In this document: one piece after another, positions 1-7,447 of the stretch
Numbering within the stretch: the first letter of the stretch is position 1
Layout: each line of letters opens with the position of its first letter
DNA from: CADEED01 sp044871085
Lineage (GTDB): Bacteria > Pseudomonadota > Gammaproteobacteria > Steroidobacterales > Steroidobacteraceae
DNA length: 10,216 bases
Assembly (NCBI GenBank): GCA_044871085.1
Contig: JBIOZI010000262.1
Span: 1-10,216 of the forward strand
Direction: 5' to 3'
Notes under the pieces: generated by a model
What the model was told of the DNA's origin: nothing
What the model saw: only the letters and a program-made list of their open reading frames with translations
The model's database searches: none
Position numbers and translations under genes: made by a program

Positions 1-4
1 TGCC

Positions 5-17
5 CACAGCTTCCTCC
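5..17 (-). promoter_or_regulatory. Possible ribosome binding site and start of a gene leaving the left edge
   Basis: On the minus strand a strong GGAGG (13-17) is followed 5 nt later by GTG (7-5), so a further minus-strand gene may begin at or just beyond the left edge. Only two codons would be inside the window, so nothing can be said of the product. The rest of 1-102 shows no supported gene. Confidence 0.3.
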
Positions 18-102
18 CGATCCCACCTCGCGATGGACACCGTTGCCGCTCAGCTAACACTTCCCCTTGCCGGGTGTGTAGAGGACTTCCACCTCCAAGT
101 GA

Positions 103-122
103 GTGCGCCCTGCCGGGCGCAC
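103..122. other. Second hairpin abutting the terminator
   Basis: A perfect 8-bp inverted repeat (GTGCGCCC / GGGCGCAC) with a 4-base TGCC loop touches the T-tract of the terminator at 123-151. On the minus strand it follows the T-tract, so it may act as a backup terminator or protect a 3' end. It has no T-tract of its own on either strand. Its role is inferred only. Confidence 0.5.
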
Positions 123-151
123 AAAAAGGGAGGCAACTTTCGTTGCCTCCC
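123..151 (-). terminator. Rho-independent terminator of the TonB-dependent receptor gene
   Basis: Reading the minus strand, a perfect 10-bp stem (GGGAGGCAAC / GTTGCCTCCC) closes on a GAAA tetraloop and is followed directly by five T residues (the A run at 123-127). It lies about 45 bases beyond the receptor stop codon. Stem, stable loop and T-tract together make a textbook intrinsic terminator. Confidence 0.9.
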
Positions 152-194
152 CCCGATCGATTCAGCGGACTCAGCAAATCGATCGATCGAGACC

Positions 195-3100
195 TCAGAA
201 CCTGCCGCGCAGGCCGAACATGACGGTACGGCCCGCGTTGAACGAGTTGTACGTCGCGTTCGAGAACTGAGAGTAGGTGCGGCGGCTTTCGTTCGTGACG
301 TTGATGCCGTCGATGGTGAGCTGCGGCGCGTACTCGGACCAGCCGAACATGTCCGACAGGTCGAAGCTCGACGAGAAGTCCACCTGCCGGTAGTCGTCAC
401 CGAACAGGTCGGCACCGTTGACGCCCTGCTGGTTCGAATTCGGCCCGGTGAGCTGTGAACCCTGGGCCGAAGTCACCGAGACGCGCGCGCTGATGCCATG
501 TCTCTCGTAGTAGAGCGTGGCGTTGTACGTCTCGGGCGGCACGCCGAGCGCCAGCGCCGGAGCACCCACGCCCTGCCCTCTCTGGTCGATGATGGTGTAG
601 TTAGCCGTGAAGCCGAGGCCGTTGACGCCGATCTTCCCGAGCAGGAAATCGAGCGGCTGCACCCAGTTGAATTCGAGGCCGTTGATGATGAGCTTGCCGT
701 CGGCGTTCACCGTGCGGTCCAGCCGGACGATCGCGGTGTTGGGATCGCCGCCGACGCCGCGACCGATGAGTGCCGCCTGCTGGCTGGCTCCGAGCGACGC
801 GAAGTTCGCGCCGTACTGCGCCAGCGAGCCGAACGTCACGAAGTCCTGCTGCAGGCGCGTGAAGCCGGTGAGCGTCTTGCGGAACGCCGCGGCACCGAAA
901 TATCCCTCATTGCCCGTGTAGTACTCGAAGCCGAAGTCCAGGTTCTTGGACAGATAGGCCTTGAGATCCGGGTTGCCGAGCGAAGCCGAGCTCGCGTCCG
1001 CGTTCGGGAATGCGATGCCCGAGCGCAGGTCGCCCGGATTGGGCCGCGTCATGGTGCGCGACACACCGGCGCGCACGACGAAATCGTCCGTGACATTCCA
1101 CGCCAGGGTGCCCGAGGGCAGATAGTTGTGATACTTCGTGTGCAGCGTCGCGATCGTGACGACGTCCGGATAGCGCGAGCCGTCGGCCGCATCCGTGGCA
1201 CCCGCCGTGGTGTTCGGCACCGGGTTTCTCGGGTCGACACCGGTGACACGCGAGGTGACGCTCTGCTCGGTCTCGACGTAACGCACGCCGGCGTTGTAAC
1301 GCAGGCGGTTGCTGCCGATCGTGGTATCGCCATTCATCTGCGTGAACAGCGCACTCACGTCCTCCGAGATCGTGGCCCAGCCCGCGTTGACAGGTGTCGC
1401 GCCTATCTCTGTCTCGAGGGCGTGGATCGCGTCGTAGTTGGAGGCGTCCTTGAAGTCGCCCCAGTTCACGGCCACGAAGCCGAAACGCGTCGGCCGCAGG
1501 TAGTCCTGCACCGCCGCGTTCGGGATGAGCGACCCGCCGTAGGTCAGCGGAACCGGAGTACCCGTCGAATAGCCGGTGCCGAGCGCCGGGTAGCTGGGGT
1601 ACGGCTGTCCGTTGACGGGCGACGGCGTGATGGCACTGGCGATGTCACCGCGGCACGGAGGCTGGCGGTTCGGGCCGGGCACGAATGCGCTCGGGTTTCC
1701 GCCGCACACGGCGTTCTGGTACATCTGCGTGTTGCTCAGCGGCCGGATGTCGCGTGACATCTCGTCCTTCGCGCCGCCGAATTTCAGCGCGAAATCATCG
1801 TCGCCCCAATTGAGACTGAAGCGTCCGCCCTGCGTTTCGGTCTCGCGCCGCTCGTCGACCATGTCCGTGCGGCCGACTTCGACGCCGCCGCCGCGGTTCG
1901 CGACCGCCCAGGCGAACGTAGCCGGATCGTTGACGCTCAGGTCCGACTGGATGCTCGGGATGCCGCCAGTGTTGGTGTAGGTGACGGTCGTCGGCTGCGA
2001 GATCGCGAGTACCGTCGGGTCCTCACGATTGAACTCGCTGTGCGTGAAATTGCCCTGCACGTCGAGGGTGAACTTCTCACCGAACTTGAAGACCACGCCC
2101 GGGTTCGTGCCCCAGAACTCGAGCTCCTCGTTGTACGGGCGGTATTCGAGCAGGAACATCGAGTTCGGGAAGGTGGCACTGGTTACCACGCAGCCGAGCG
2201 AGCAGTCCGAGCGGTCGACCTGCATGTCCTGCGGAATGATGAGGCCGCCCTGGCTCGTGCGGCGCACGCCCCACATCATGTCCACGCGCTCGAGCTGGTT
2301 CTCCTTCTTGCCGTACATCGAATCGAGATAGAAATGGAGATTCTCGCTGGGACGGAACTCGAGGCTCAGCACGGCGCTGTCGCGATCACGGTCGCCCGCG
2401 TCGAACATCGGACGGCCGAGGCGCGGGATGAGCGCATTGTCGATCTGCTGGATCGTGAGCCCCGGGTTTTGGGCCAGCAGGAACGCGTTGTCGATCGTCG
2501 CGCCGGGTGTGAGCCCCGCGCCTACGGTGCTGGGGTTGTCGGGCACCACGCTGATCTGCCCGGGACCGGCACCGGTTCCACCCGTGGTATTGCAGGGTGC
2601 GCCCGCCGCGCCGCACTGCGCCGCCGTGAGATTCAAGCTGGTCCAGCCGACGGTTTCGAAACCCGTGGCAGCGACCTTGTTCCTGCCGATCGAGACTCCG
2701 GCCAGGACACCAAAGGTTTCGCCGAACTTGTAGTTCGCGATGACGGAACCCTTGACGCCGGTGTCGTCGGCCTTGCTGTTGTCGATGCCGGCGAGCGAGT
2801 ACGTGAGGCTGTTGCCATCGCGATCGAACGGCCGCGCCATGCGCATGTTGATCGTGCCGGCGGCGCCGCCTTCGATCATCTCGGCATTCGGCGTCTTGTA
2901 CACGTTGAGCTGCGAGAACAGCTCGGTCGGAAACAGATCGAGATCGACTTCGCGGTTCTGCGCCGCGTTGTCCTGGCCGGCGGAGCCGATGGAGACCGGC
3001 GCGTTGTTGAGCAACACGCGCGTGAAATTCGTATTGAGCCCGCGAATGGCGACGTTGAGCCCTTCGCCCGTGATCTCGCGGTTGATCGTCACGCCGGGAA

Positions 3101-3368
3101 TGCGGTTGAAGGATTCGGCGATGTTCGTGTCGGGGAACTTGCCAATGTCTTCGGCAAAGACCGCATCGACGAAGCCCACCGCGGCGCGCTTGGCGGCGGT
3201 CGAATCCGCGAGACTGCGGCGGAAACCCGTGACCACCACCTCGTCGACCTCTTCGCCGCCCGGCGCCGAGCCCGGCTGGGCGTCCTGCGCCGATGCACCC
3301 TGCGACACGAGCCCCGCGGCTCCGGCAAACAATGTCACGGCAAGACGGTTGAATTGCTTCACGTCCAT
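195..3368 (-). CDS. TonB-dependent outer-membrane receptor (Xanthomonas/Caulobacter type)
   Basis: This gene encodes a 1057-residue outer-membrane active transporter that takes up a bulky substrate using TonB energy. Residues 1-28 look like a signal peptide (basic start, hydrophobic core, Ala-Ser-Ala before Gln29). A TonB-box-like EVDEVVVTGF lies at 40-49. The plug follows at about 52-175, with typical stretches such as AIRGLNTNFTRVLLNNAPV and IEGGAAGTINMR. The rest is a beta-barrel of usual family length, ending in aromatic Phe (GLRGRF). Exactly six cysteines occur, in three close pairs (252/259, 389/393, 555/572), probably disulfides in extracellular loops. The ATG at 3368 is preferred because GAGGGGG lies 7 nt upstream and the signal peptide begins there; the frame stays open upstream to 3617, but that extension lacks export features and covers the control region. 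It diverges from the GntR gene. The substrate is not readable from sequence; the neighbours suggest a glucuronate-containing oligosaccharide. Confidence 0.95.
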   Translation of the reverse strand: MDVKQFNRLAVTLFAGAAGLVSQGASAQDAQPGSAPGGEEVDEVVVTGFRRSLADSTAAKRAAVGFVDAVFAEDIGKFPDTNIAESFNRIPGVTINREITGEGLNVAIRGLNTNFTRVLLNNAPVSIGSAGQDNAAQNREVDLDLFPTELFSQLNVYKTPNAEMIEGGAAGTINMRMARPFDRDGNSLTYSLAGIDNSKADDTGVKGSVIANYKFGETFGVLAGVSIGRNKVAATGFETVGWTSLNLTAAQCGAAGAPCNTTGGTGAGPGQISVVPDNPSTVGAGLTPGATIDNAFLLAQNPGLTIQQIDNALIPRLGRPMFDAGDRDRDSAVLSLEFRPSENLHFYLDSMYGKKENQLERVDMMWGVRRTSQGGLIIPQDMQVDRSDCSLGCVVTSATFPNSMFLLEYRPYNEELEFWGTNPGVVFKFGEKFTLDVQGNFTHSEFNREDPTVLAISQPTTVTYTNTGGIPSIQSDLSVNDPATFAWAVANRGGGVEVGRTDMVDERRETETQGGRFSLNWGDDDFALKFGGAKDEMSRDIRPLSNTQMYQNAVCGGNPSAFVPGPNRQPPCRGDIASAITPSPVNGQPYPSYPALGTGYSTGTPVPLTYGGSLIPNAAVQDYLRPTRFGFVAVNWGDFKDASNYDAIHALETEIGATPVNAGWATISEDVSALFTQMNGDTTIGSNRLRYNAGVRYVETEQSVTSRVTGVDPRNPVPNTTAGATDAADGSRYPDVVTIATLHTKYHNYLPSGTLAWNVTDDFVVRAGVSRTMTRPNPGDLRSGIAFPNADASSASLGNPDLKAYLSKNLDFGFEYYTGNEGYFGAAAFRKTLTGFTRLQQDFVTFGSLAQYGANFASLGASQQAALIGRGVGGDPNTAIVRLDRTVNADGKLIINGLEFNWVQPLDFLLGKIGVNGLGFTANYTIIDQRGQGVGAPALALGVPPETYNATLYYERHGISARVSVTSAQGSQLTGPNSNQQGVNGADLFGDDYRQVDFSSSFDLSDMFGWSEYAPQLTIDGINVTNESRRTYSQFSNATYNSFNAGRTVMFGLRGRF

Positions 3369-3461
3369 GGACGTACCCCCTCGTTTTGTAATTACGCTCG
3401 TGCCGGCGGGGAGTCGCTTGCTGCCAACCCCCGCTTCGGCCGCTGATGGGAACGGTAACAA

Positions 3462-3498
3462 ACTGGTCAGGCCAAACGCAATAATCCCCCTGACCAGT
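3462..3498. promoter_or_regulatory. Inverted repeat, probable operator of the GntR regulator
   Basis: The control region 3369-3580 between the divergent receptor and regulator genes holds a perfect 10-bp inverted repeat: ACTGGTCAGG at 3462-3471 and CCTGACCAGT at 3489-3498, separated by 17 bp. The left arm is itself part of a partial palindrome (TGG-N5-CCA). ACTGGTC resembles the half-site of FadR-type regulators, whose operators have a TGGT...ACCA form. The arm centres are about 27 bp apart, so two dimers could bind on roughly neighbouring helix faces. Position and shape fit autoregulation plus control of the receptor gene. That the neighbouring GntR protein binds here is inference. Confidence 0.6.
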
Positions 3499-3544
3499 CG
3501 CCCCGATCGGGCAACCGGGGCCCTGCGGACACCCGCAGCCGCCC

Positions 3545-3573
3545 TTGTTGGCGTAACGGCGTACACGGATACT
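3545..3573 (+). promoter_or_regulatory. Candidate promoter of the GntR gene (leaderless transcript)
   Basis: A -35-like TTGTTG (3545-3550) and a -10-like GATACT (3568-3573) are exactly 17 bp apart. The -10 ends 7 bases before the ATG at 3581, so transcription would begin at or next to the start codon. The only Shine-Dalgarno-like bases, GAGG, lie just 3 nt from the ATG, which also fits leaderless translation. Matches to consensus are moderate (3/6 and 4/6). Confidence 0.4.
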
Positions 3574-3580
3574 GAGGTCC

Positions 3581-4363
3581 ATGGTCGAACCGCGCCGCCT
3601 GTACGAACACATCGCACGAAAGCTCGCGAAATCCATTGCGGATGGCGAGTACAAGGTCGGCGACAGATTGCCTTCGGAGCGAGAGTTGGCGCAGTCCTTC
3701 GAGGTCTCGAGACCCACGGTGCGCGAAGCCATCATCGCGCTCGAGATCGACGAGCTCGTCGATGTACGCCTGGGCTCCGGCGTCTACGTGATGAACCGGC
3801 GGCCACCCGCCGGCGAGGAGAGCGTCAAGGACATTGGTCCGTTCGAGCTGCTCGAAGCCAGACGCGCCATCGAGGGCGAGGCCTGCGCGCTCGCGGTGCT
3901 GCGCATCGACGCCGCGCAGCTCGCGCAGCTCGCGGCGCTCATCGAAGAGATGCGCGACGACAACCAGCACAACGAGATCCTCATGAGCGAGGGCGCGGAC
4001 CGCCGCTTCCACGAGTTGATAGCCACGTCCACGCAGAACAGCGCCATCATCGCGGCGGTGCAAATGCTGTGGGATGCGCGGGCGCGCTCGCCGCAGAGCC
4101 ATTCGATGGACGACAAGGGGCGTGCGCGCGGACTGGTGCCGCCGATCGAAGAGCACAAGCAGATCGTGCGCGCGCTCAAGCGGCGCGATCCCGACGCCGC
4201 GCGCGCCGCCATGCACAAGCACCTGACGCGCGTCATCGAAGGCATGCTGAAGGCGACCGAGGTCGCAGAGCTCAAGCGCGCCCGGGCGGTCGCCGCCGAG
4301 AAGCGGCGGCGCTATTCGCGCGCCACGTCGGGTCGCGGCGCGGCCCGTCCCCGGCCCGCGTAG
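3581..4363 (+). CDS. GntR-family transcriptional regulator, FadR/UxuR-like with FCD domain
   Basis: This 260-residue protein is a DNA-binding regulator that probably responds to a hexuronate-pathway metabolite. Residues 7-76 form the GntR winged helix-turn-helix, with the signature GDRLPSERELAQSFEVSRPTVREAI and the wing GSGVYV. Residues about 88-225 form an all-helical FCD effector domain. Asp140, His144, His192 and His214 fit the Asp-His3 metal site of that family. The last 29 residues are Arg/Ala-rich and look disordered. The ATG at 3581 is the only plausible start, because an in-frame stop lies at 3554-3556 with no ATG, GTG or TTG between. It diverges from the receptor gene and converges on the transporter gene with a 25-bp gap. 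By family and neighbourhood it is probably the local repressor for glucuronate use; the ligand (for example fructuronate or mannonate) is inferred. Confidence 0.95.
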   Translation: MVEPRRLYEHIARKLAKSIADGEYKVGDRLPSERELAQSFEVSRPTVREAIIALEIDELVDVRLGSGVYVMNRRPPAGEESVKDIGPFELLEARRAIEGEACALAVLRIDAAQLAQLAALIEEMRDDNQHNEILMSEGADRRFHELIATSTQNSAIIAAVQMLWDARARSPQSHSMDDKGRARGLVPPIEEHKQIVRALKRRDPDAARAAMHKHLTRVIEGMLKATEVAELKRARAVAAEKRRRYSRATSGRGAARPRPA

Positions 4364-4388
4364 TCCGACTGCCGGGCGTCGCGCGCGC

Positions 4389-5930
4389 TCAGACTGTCAC
4401 GGGCCTTCGCTTCGGCAGGCCCGCGTACACGAGCGCGATGCCGATCACGCCGAATCCGCCGGCCGCCGTCGCTGCCTGCAGTGCGCCGGAGAACTTCACG
4501 ATGCTGATGATGTAGTCCCAGTGCTGCGACACGTACGTCATGAGCGCGATGCCGACGGCCATCACCACGATGCCCGAGATGACCAGCGCACCATGCGCCC
4601 TGCTCTGATCGAGGCCGGCATCCACGTTCACTTGCACGAACCGGCCCTTGAACCAGAACCAGAACAGCGCCAGGGCGGTGACGTGCATGAGGCCGGCCCA
4701 GATGAACGCGCTCTGCTGCGTGCCGGTCCACTGCACTCCGAGGCCCACGAGGAGCGTCATCAACATGCCGCCGATGCCGCCGGCGGTGGCGCCGAGGCCG
4801 ACCACGGAGCCGGACACCTTCTGCGGAAACAGATCCGTGGCGTTCGTGAACAGGTTCGCGGACCACGCCTGGTGACAGCCGGTGGCGAGCGAGATGAACA
4901 GGATGCAGCTCAGGAAGCTGTCCGCGTAGTACGCGAAAATGGACGCCGGCATGAGGATGGCGGCGAGACCCATCGTCAGCATGCGCGCCTTGCCCACCGG
5001 CCAGCCGCGCTTGATCAGCGAGCCCGAGAGCCAGCCGCCGAGTACGGAGCCGATCGACGATCCGACGTAGATGACGCCGACCCATTTCGCGCTCTTGAGC
5101 GCGTCGAGGTGGCGTTCGCGCACCAGGTAGTCCGGCAGCCAGAATAGATAGAACCACCACACGGGATCGGTGATGAACTTGCCAATCAGGAACGGCCAGA
5201 TCTCGCGATAGCGCAGCAGTGCCGTCCAAGGCACCTTCACCGCTTTCTCGCCCGCGATCTGCCCCGCCTTGATGTACTCGAGCTCGGCGGCCCCGACGCG
5301 CGGATGCTCCTCCGGCGAACGGAAGAACGCGCTCCAGAAGAACAACCAGATGAGGCCCATGACGCCGATGAACACGAAGGCCCATTGCCAGCCGAACGTC
5401 TCCGCCAGCCACACCGTGCCGAACGACACGATGACGCCGACGCTCGTGCCCGAGTTGAAGATACCGGTGGCGAGCGCGCGCTCCTTCTGCGGGAACCACA
5501 TGGCGACGGCCTTGATGGATGCCGGGAAATTCGCCGCTTCGGCGATGCCGAGGATGAAACGCACGATCACGAAACCGATGACCGTCGCGACGAGCCCATG
5601 CGCCGCGGCCGCAACGGACCAGACGATCAACGCGCCGGCGAGCGCCCTCTTGACGCCGAATCGATCCACGAAGATGCCGATGAGCGAAGGAAATGCGGCG
5701 TATGCGAACGTGAAGGCGAACGTGATCCAGCCGTAGTCGACATTGGTCCAGCCGAGCTTGACCTCCAGGATGGGCTTGAGCACCGACAACGAGTTGCGGT
5801 CGATGTAGTTGATGGTCGTCGAGAAGAACAGCAGCGCGCAGATGACCCAGCGGTATTTGCCGATCTTGCCGACGATCCCGCCGGAGGTGCGATTGCCACC
5901 GGTGTCATTCGAAACGTTGTCAGTGCTCAT
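4389..5930 (-). CDS. exuT: Hexuronate transporter, major facilitator superfamily (ExuT-like)
   Basis: This inner-membrane symporter of the anion:cation symporter family probably imports glucuronate or galacturonate with protons. From ATG 5930 it has 513 residues. The N-terminus is polar (1-26). The first membrane helix runs into NYIDRNSLSV (41-50), a motif typical of ExuT/GudP-type carriers. The loop between helices 2 and 3 carries GIFVDRFGVKR (85-95), the major facilitator signature. Further hydrophobic segments match the usual two bundles of six helices, with a charged central loop near SPEEHPRVGAAELEYIKAG. The start at 5930 is preferred to ATG 5954 because GAGGGGG lies 6 nt upstream, nearly the same leader as the receptor gene. 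It is 27 bp downstream of uxaC and surely co-transcribed with it. Exact substrate specificity cannot be read from sequence; the pairing with glucuronate isomerase favours D-glucuronate. Confidence 0.93.
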   Translation of the reverse strand: MSTDNVSNDTGGNRTSGGIVGKIGKYRWVICALLFFSTTINYIDRNSLSVLKPILEVKLGWTNVDYGWITFAFTFAYAAFPSLIGIFVDRFGVKRALAGALIVWSVAAAAHGLVATVIGFVIVRFILGIAEAANFPASIKAVAMWFPQKERALATGIFNSGTSVGVIVSFGTVWLAETFGWQWAFVFIGVMGLIWLFFWSAFFRSPEEHPRVGAAELEYIKAGQIAGEKAVKVPWTALLRYREIWPFLIGKFITDPVWWFYLFWLPDYLVRERHLDALKSAKWVGVIYVGSSIGSVLGGWLSGSLIKRGWPVGKARMLTMGLAAILMPASIFAYYADSFLSCILFISLATGCHQAWSANLFTNATDLFPQKVSGSVVGLGATAGGIGGMLMTLLVGLGVQWTGTQQSAFIWAGLMHVTALALFWFWFKGRFVQVNVDAGLDQSRAHGALVISGIVVMAVGIALMTYVSQHWDYIISIVKFSGALQAATAAGGFGVIGIALVYAGLPKRRPVTV

Positions 5931-5957
5931 GCTCGACCCCCTCGAGGAACCCATCGA

Positions 5958-7364
5958 TCAGAGTTTGTAGGCTTTCTTTGGAAATTCGTACGCGAGCTGC
6001 GGCGCGAGCGTCGCGGCCTCGTCTTCGGGCAGCCGGTGTTCGGCCACGAGACGGGCCAGGAAGGAACAATCGACGCGCCGCGCGACGTCGTGACGCGATG
6101 GAATGGACAGGAAGGCGCGCGTATCGTCGTTGAAGCCGACCGTGTTGTGGAAACCCGCCGTCTCGGTAGTTTGCTCACGGAACCGCATCATGCCTTCGGG
6201 GCTGTCGTGGAACCACCATGCGGGGCCGAGCTTGAGCGCCGGGTAGTGGCCGGCGAGCGGCGCGAGCTCGCGCGCATAGGAGCTCTCGTCGAGCGTGAAC
6301 ACGATGATCGACAGCGCGGGGTCGTTGCCGTAGCGATTGAGCAGCGGCCGCAGCGCGCCGACGTAGTCGGTGCGCGTGGGGATGTCGGCGCCGATGTTCG
6401 CGCCGAAACGGTCGAACAGCGGCCCGTTGTGATTGCGCCAGGCGCCCGGATGGATCTGCAGCACCAGCTTGTCGTCGAGGCTCATGCGCGCCATCTCCAC
6501 CAGCATCTGGCCGCGGAACAGATCCGCGTCGCCGGGGTTGGCCGCGCCGCGCACGATGCGCAGGAACAGCGCCTCGGCATCGGTGGGGGAAAGATCGGCG
6601 GTGCGCGCGGTGGGGTGCCCGTGATCGGTGGACGTGGCACCCATGACCGCGAAGAAGGCGCGGCGCTTGCGGTGCGCCCCGAGATATCCGCGCCACGAGA
6701 GCGCGTCCTCGCCCGTGAGCGCGCTGAACTTCTTGAGATTCTCGAGGAAGCCGGGCGTGTCCGGATCGACCACGTTGTCGGGACGGTAGGCCGTTATGAC
6801 CCTGCCCTGCCAGCCGCTCTTGCGGATCGTGACGTGGTGCAGCAGATCGTCGAGCGGCGATTCGGTGGTCGCGAGCGCCTCGATGTTGAAGCGTTCAAAG
6901 AGCGCTCTCGGGCGGAAGTCGGGTTTTTGCAGCCGGTCCGCGATCTTGTCGTAGGTGGCCTCGGCGTTCTTCGGCGTCAGCGGAATGTCGGCGTCGAAGA
7001 TGCTCGACAGCACCCAGTCGAACCACATGCGCGTCGGCGTGCCGTGGAACAGGTAGTAGTGCTGCGCGAACAGCCGCCAGATCTTGCGCGAATCGCGCTC
7101 GGTGTTGCCGCCGTCGACGCGCGCGACCCCGAAATCCTCGAGCCGCACGCCCTGGCTGTACAGCATGCGGAAGACGTAGTGATCCGGGGTGAGCAGCAGG
7201 CTGGCCGGGTCGGCGAAGGGGACGTTGTCCGCGAACCATTTCGGATCGGTGTGCCCGTGGGGGCTGATGATCGGCAGGTCCTTGACGAGCTGATAGAGAC
7301 TGCGCGCGATTGCGCGCGTGGTCGGATCGGCCGGGAAGAGCCGATCGGGATTGAGTTTGTCCAT
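5958..7364 (-). CDS. uxaC: Glucuronate isomerase (uronate isomerase), EC 5.3.1.12
   Basis: UxaC converts D-glucuronate to D-fructuronate (and D-galacturonate to D-tagaturonate) in the cytoplasm, the first step of the Ashwell pathway. The product has 468 residues, normal for the family, and is collinear with it. Visible marks are the metal-site motif SPHGHTDP (His36, His38) after the N-terminal helices, TTESPLDDLLHH in the middle, QIHPGAWRNHN, the stretch AWWFHDSPEGM, and GFNDDTRAFLSIPSRHDVARR near the C-terminus. It is an amidohydrolase-superfamily barrel. It is the first gene of a minus-strand operon with the transporter gene and diverges from the mannonate dehydratase gene across 83 bp. No Shine-Dalgarno sequence precedes the ATG at 7364, and a promoter-like element ends 6 bases before it, so the mRNA may be leaderless. 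Confidence 0.96.
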   Translation of the reverse strand: MDKLNPDRLFPADPTTRAIARSLYQLVKDLPIISPHGHTDPKWFADNVPFADPASLLLTPDHYVFRMLYSQGVRLEDFGVARVDGGNTERDSRKIWRLFAQHYYLFHGTPTRMWFDWVLSSIFDADIPLTPKNAEATYDKIADRLQKPDFRPRALFERFNIEALATTESPLDDLLHHVTIRKSGWQGRVITAYRPDNVVDPDTPGFLENLKKFSALTGEDALSWRGYLGAHRKRRAFFAVMGATSTDHGHPTARTADLSPTDAEALFLRIVRGAANPGDADLFRGQMLVEMARMSLDDKLVLQIHPGAWRNHNGPLFDRFGANIGADIPTRTDYVGALRPLLNRYGNDPALSIIVFTLDESSYARELAPLAGHYPALKLGPAWWFHDSPEGMMRFREQTTETAGFHNTVGFNDDTRAFLSIPSRHDVARRVDCSFLARLVAEHRLPEDEAATLAPQLAYEFPKKAYKL

Positions 7365-7370
7365 ATTGGT

Positions 7371-7401
7371 AGTATGCGGGCCCCGTGCGCGCTGCCGTCA
7401 A
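7371..7401 (-). promoter_or_regulatory. Candidate promoter of the uxaC operon
   Basis: On the minus strand TTGACG (7401-7396, five of six matches to a -35) and CATACT (7376-7371, four of six to a -10) are 19 bp apart, which is longer than ideal. The -10 ends 6 bases before the uxaC ATG, so transcription would start on the initiation codon. Between them and the ATG is ATTGGT on the plus strand, a weak echo of the ACTGGT half-site at 3462. No convincing promoter could be picked for the divergent mannonate dehydratase gene in 7365-7447. Confidence 0.35.
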
Positions 7402-7441
7402 ATCCGGCCGCGGCGGGCGACACTAATTCGTTATTCCGAAC

Positions 7442-7445
7442 GGAG
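7442..7445 (+). promoter_or_regulatory. Ribosome binding site suggesting a GTG start for manD
   Basis: GGAG lies only 2 nt before the ATG at 7448 but 8 nt before the in-frame GTG at 7454. Spacing therefore favours GTG 7454 as the initiation codon, shortening the protein by two residues. This rests on spacing alone. Confidence 0.5.
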
Positions 7446-7447
7446 CA

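Noticed and set aside
179..190. Short GATC/TCGA tandem (TCGATCGATCGA).
   Set aside because: Too short to call a functional repeat; self-complementary tetramers like this arise easily in GC-rich spacers.
33..458. Small open frames across 33-458 and 50-415.
   Set aside because: They run through the terminator hairpins and the receptor 3' end, are Arg/Ser- or Val/Glu-rich and lack any motif.
2040..3446. A 468-codon plus-strand open frame opposite the receptor gene (with a similar one at 498-1757).
   Set aside because: Composition is that of an antisense shadow with no recognisable motif, while the receptor reading is continuous from signal peptide to terminal Phe.
3369..3617. An N-terminal extension of the receptor to an ATG at 3617.
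   Set aside because: It would bury the signal peptide 83 residues inside the protein and overlap the operator and the regulator start; the ATG at 3368 has a strong ribosome site.
2740..4515. A 591-codon plus-strand frame running through the receptor start, the control region and the regulator gene.
   Set aside because: It crosses a real promoter region and overlaps the regulator gene out of frame; the product is Ala/Arg/Pro-rich without motifs.
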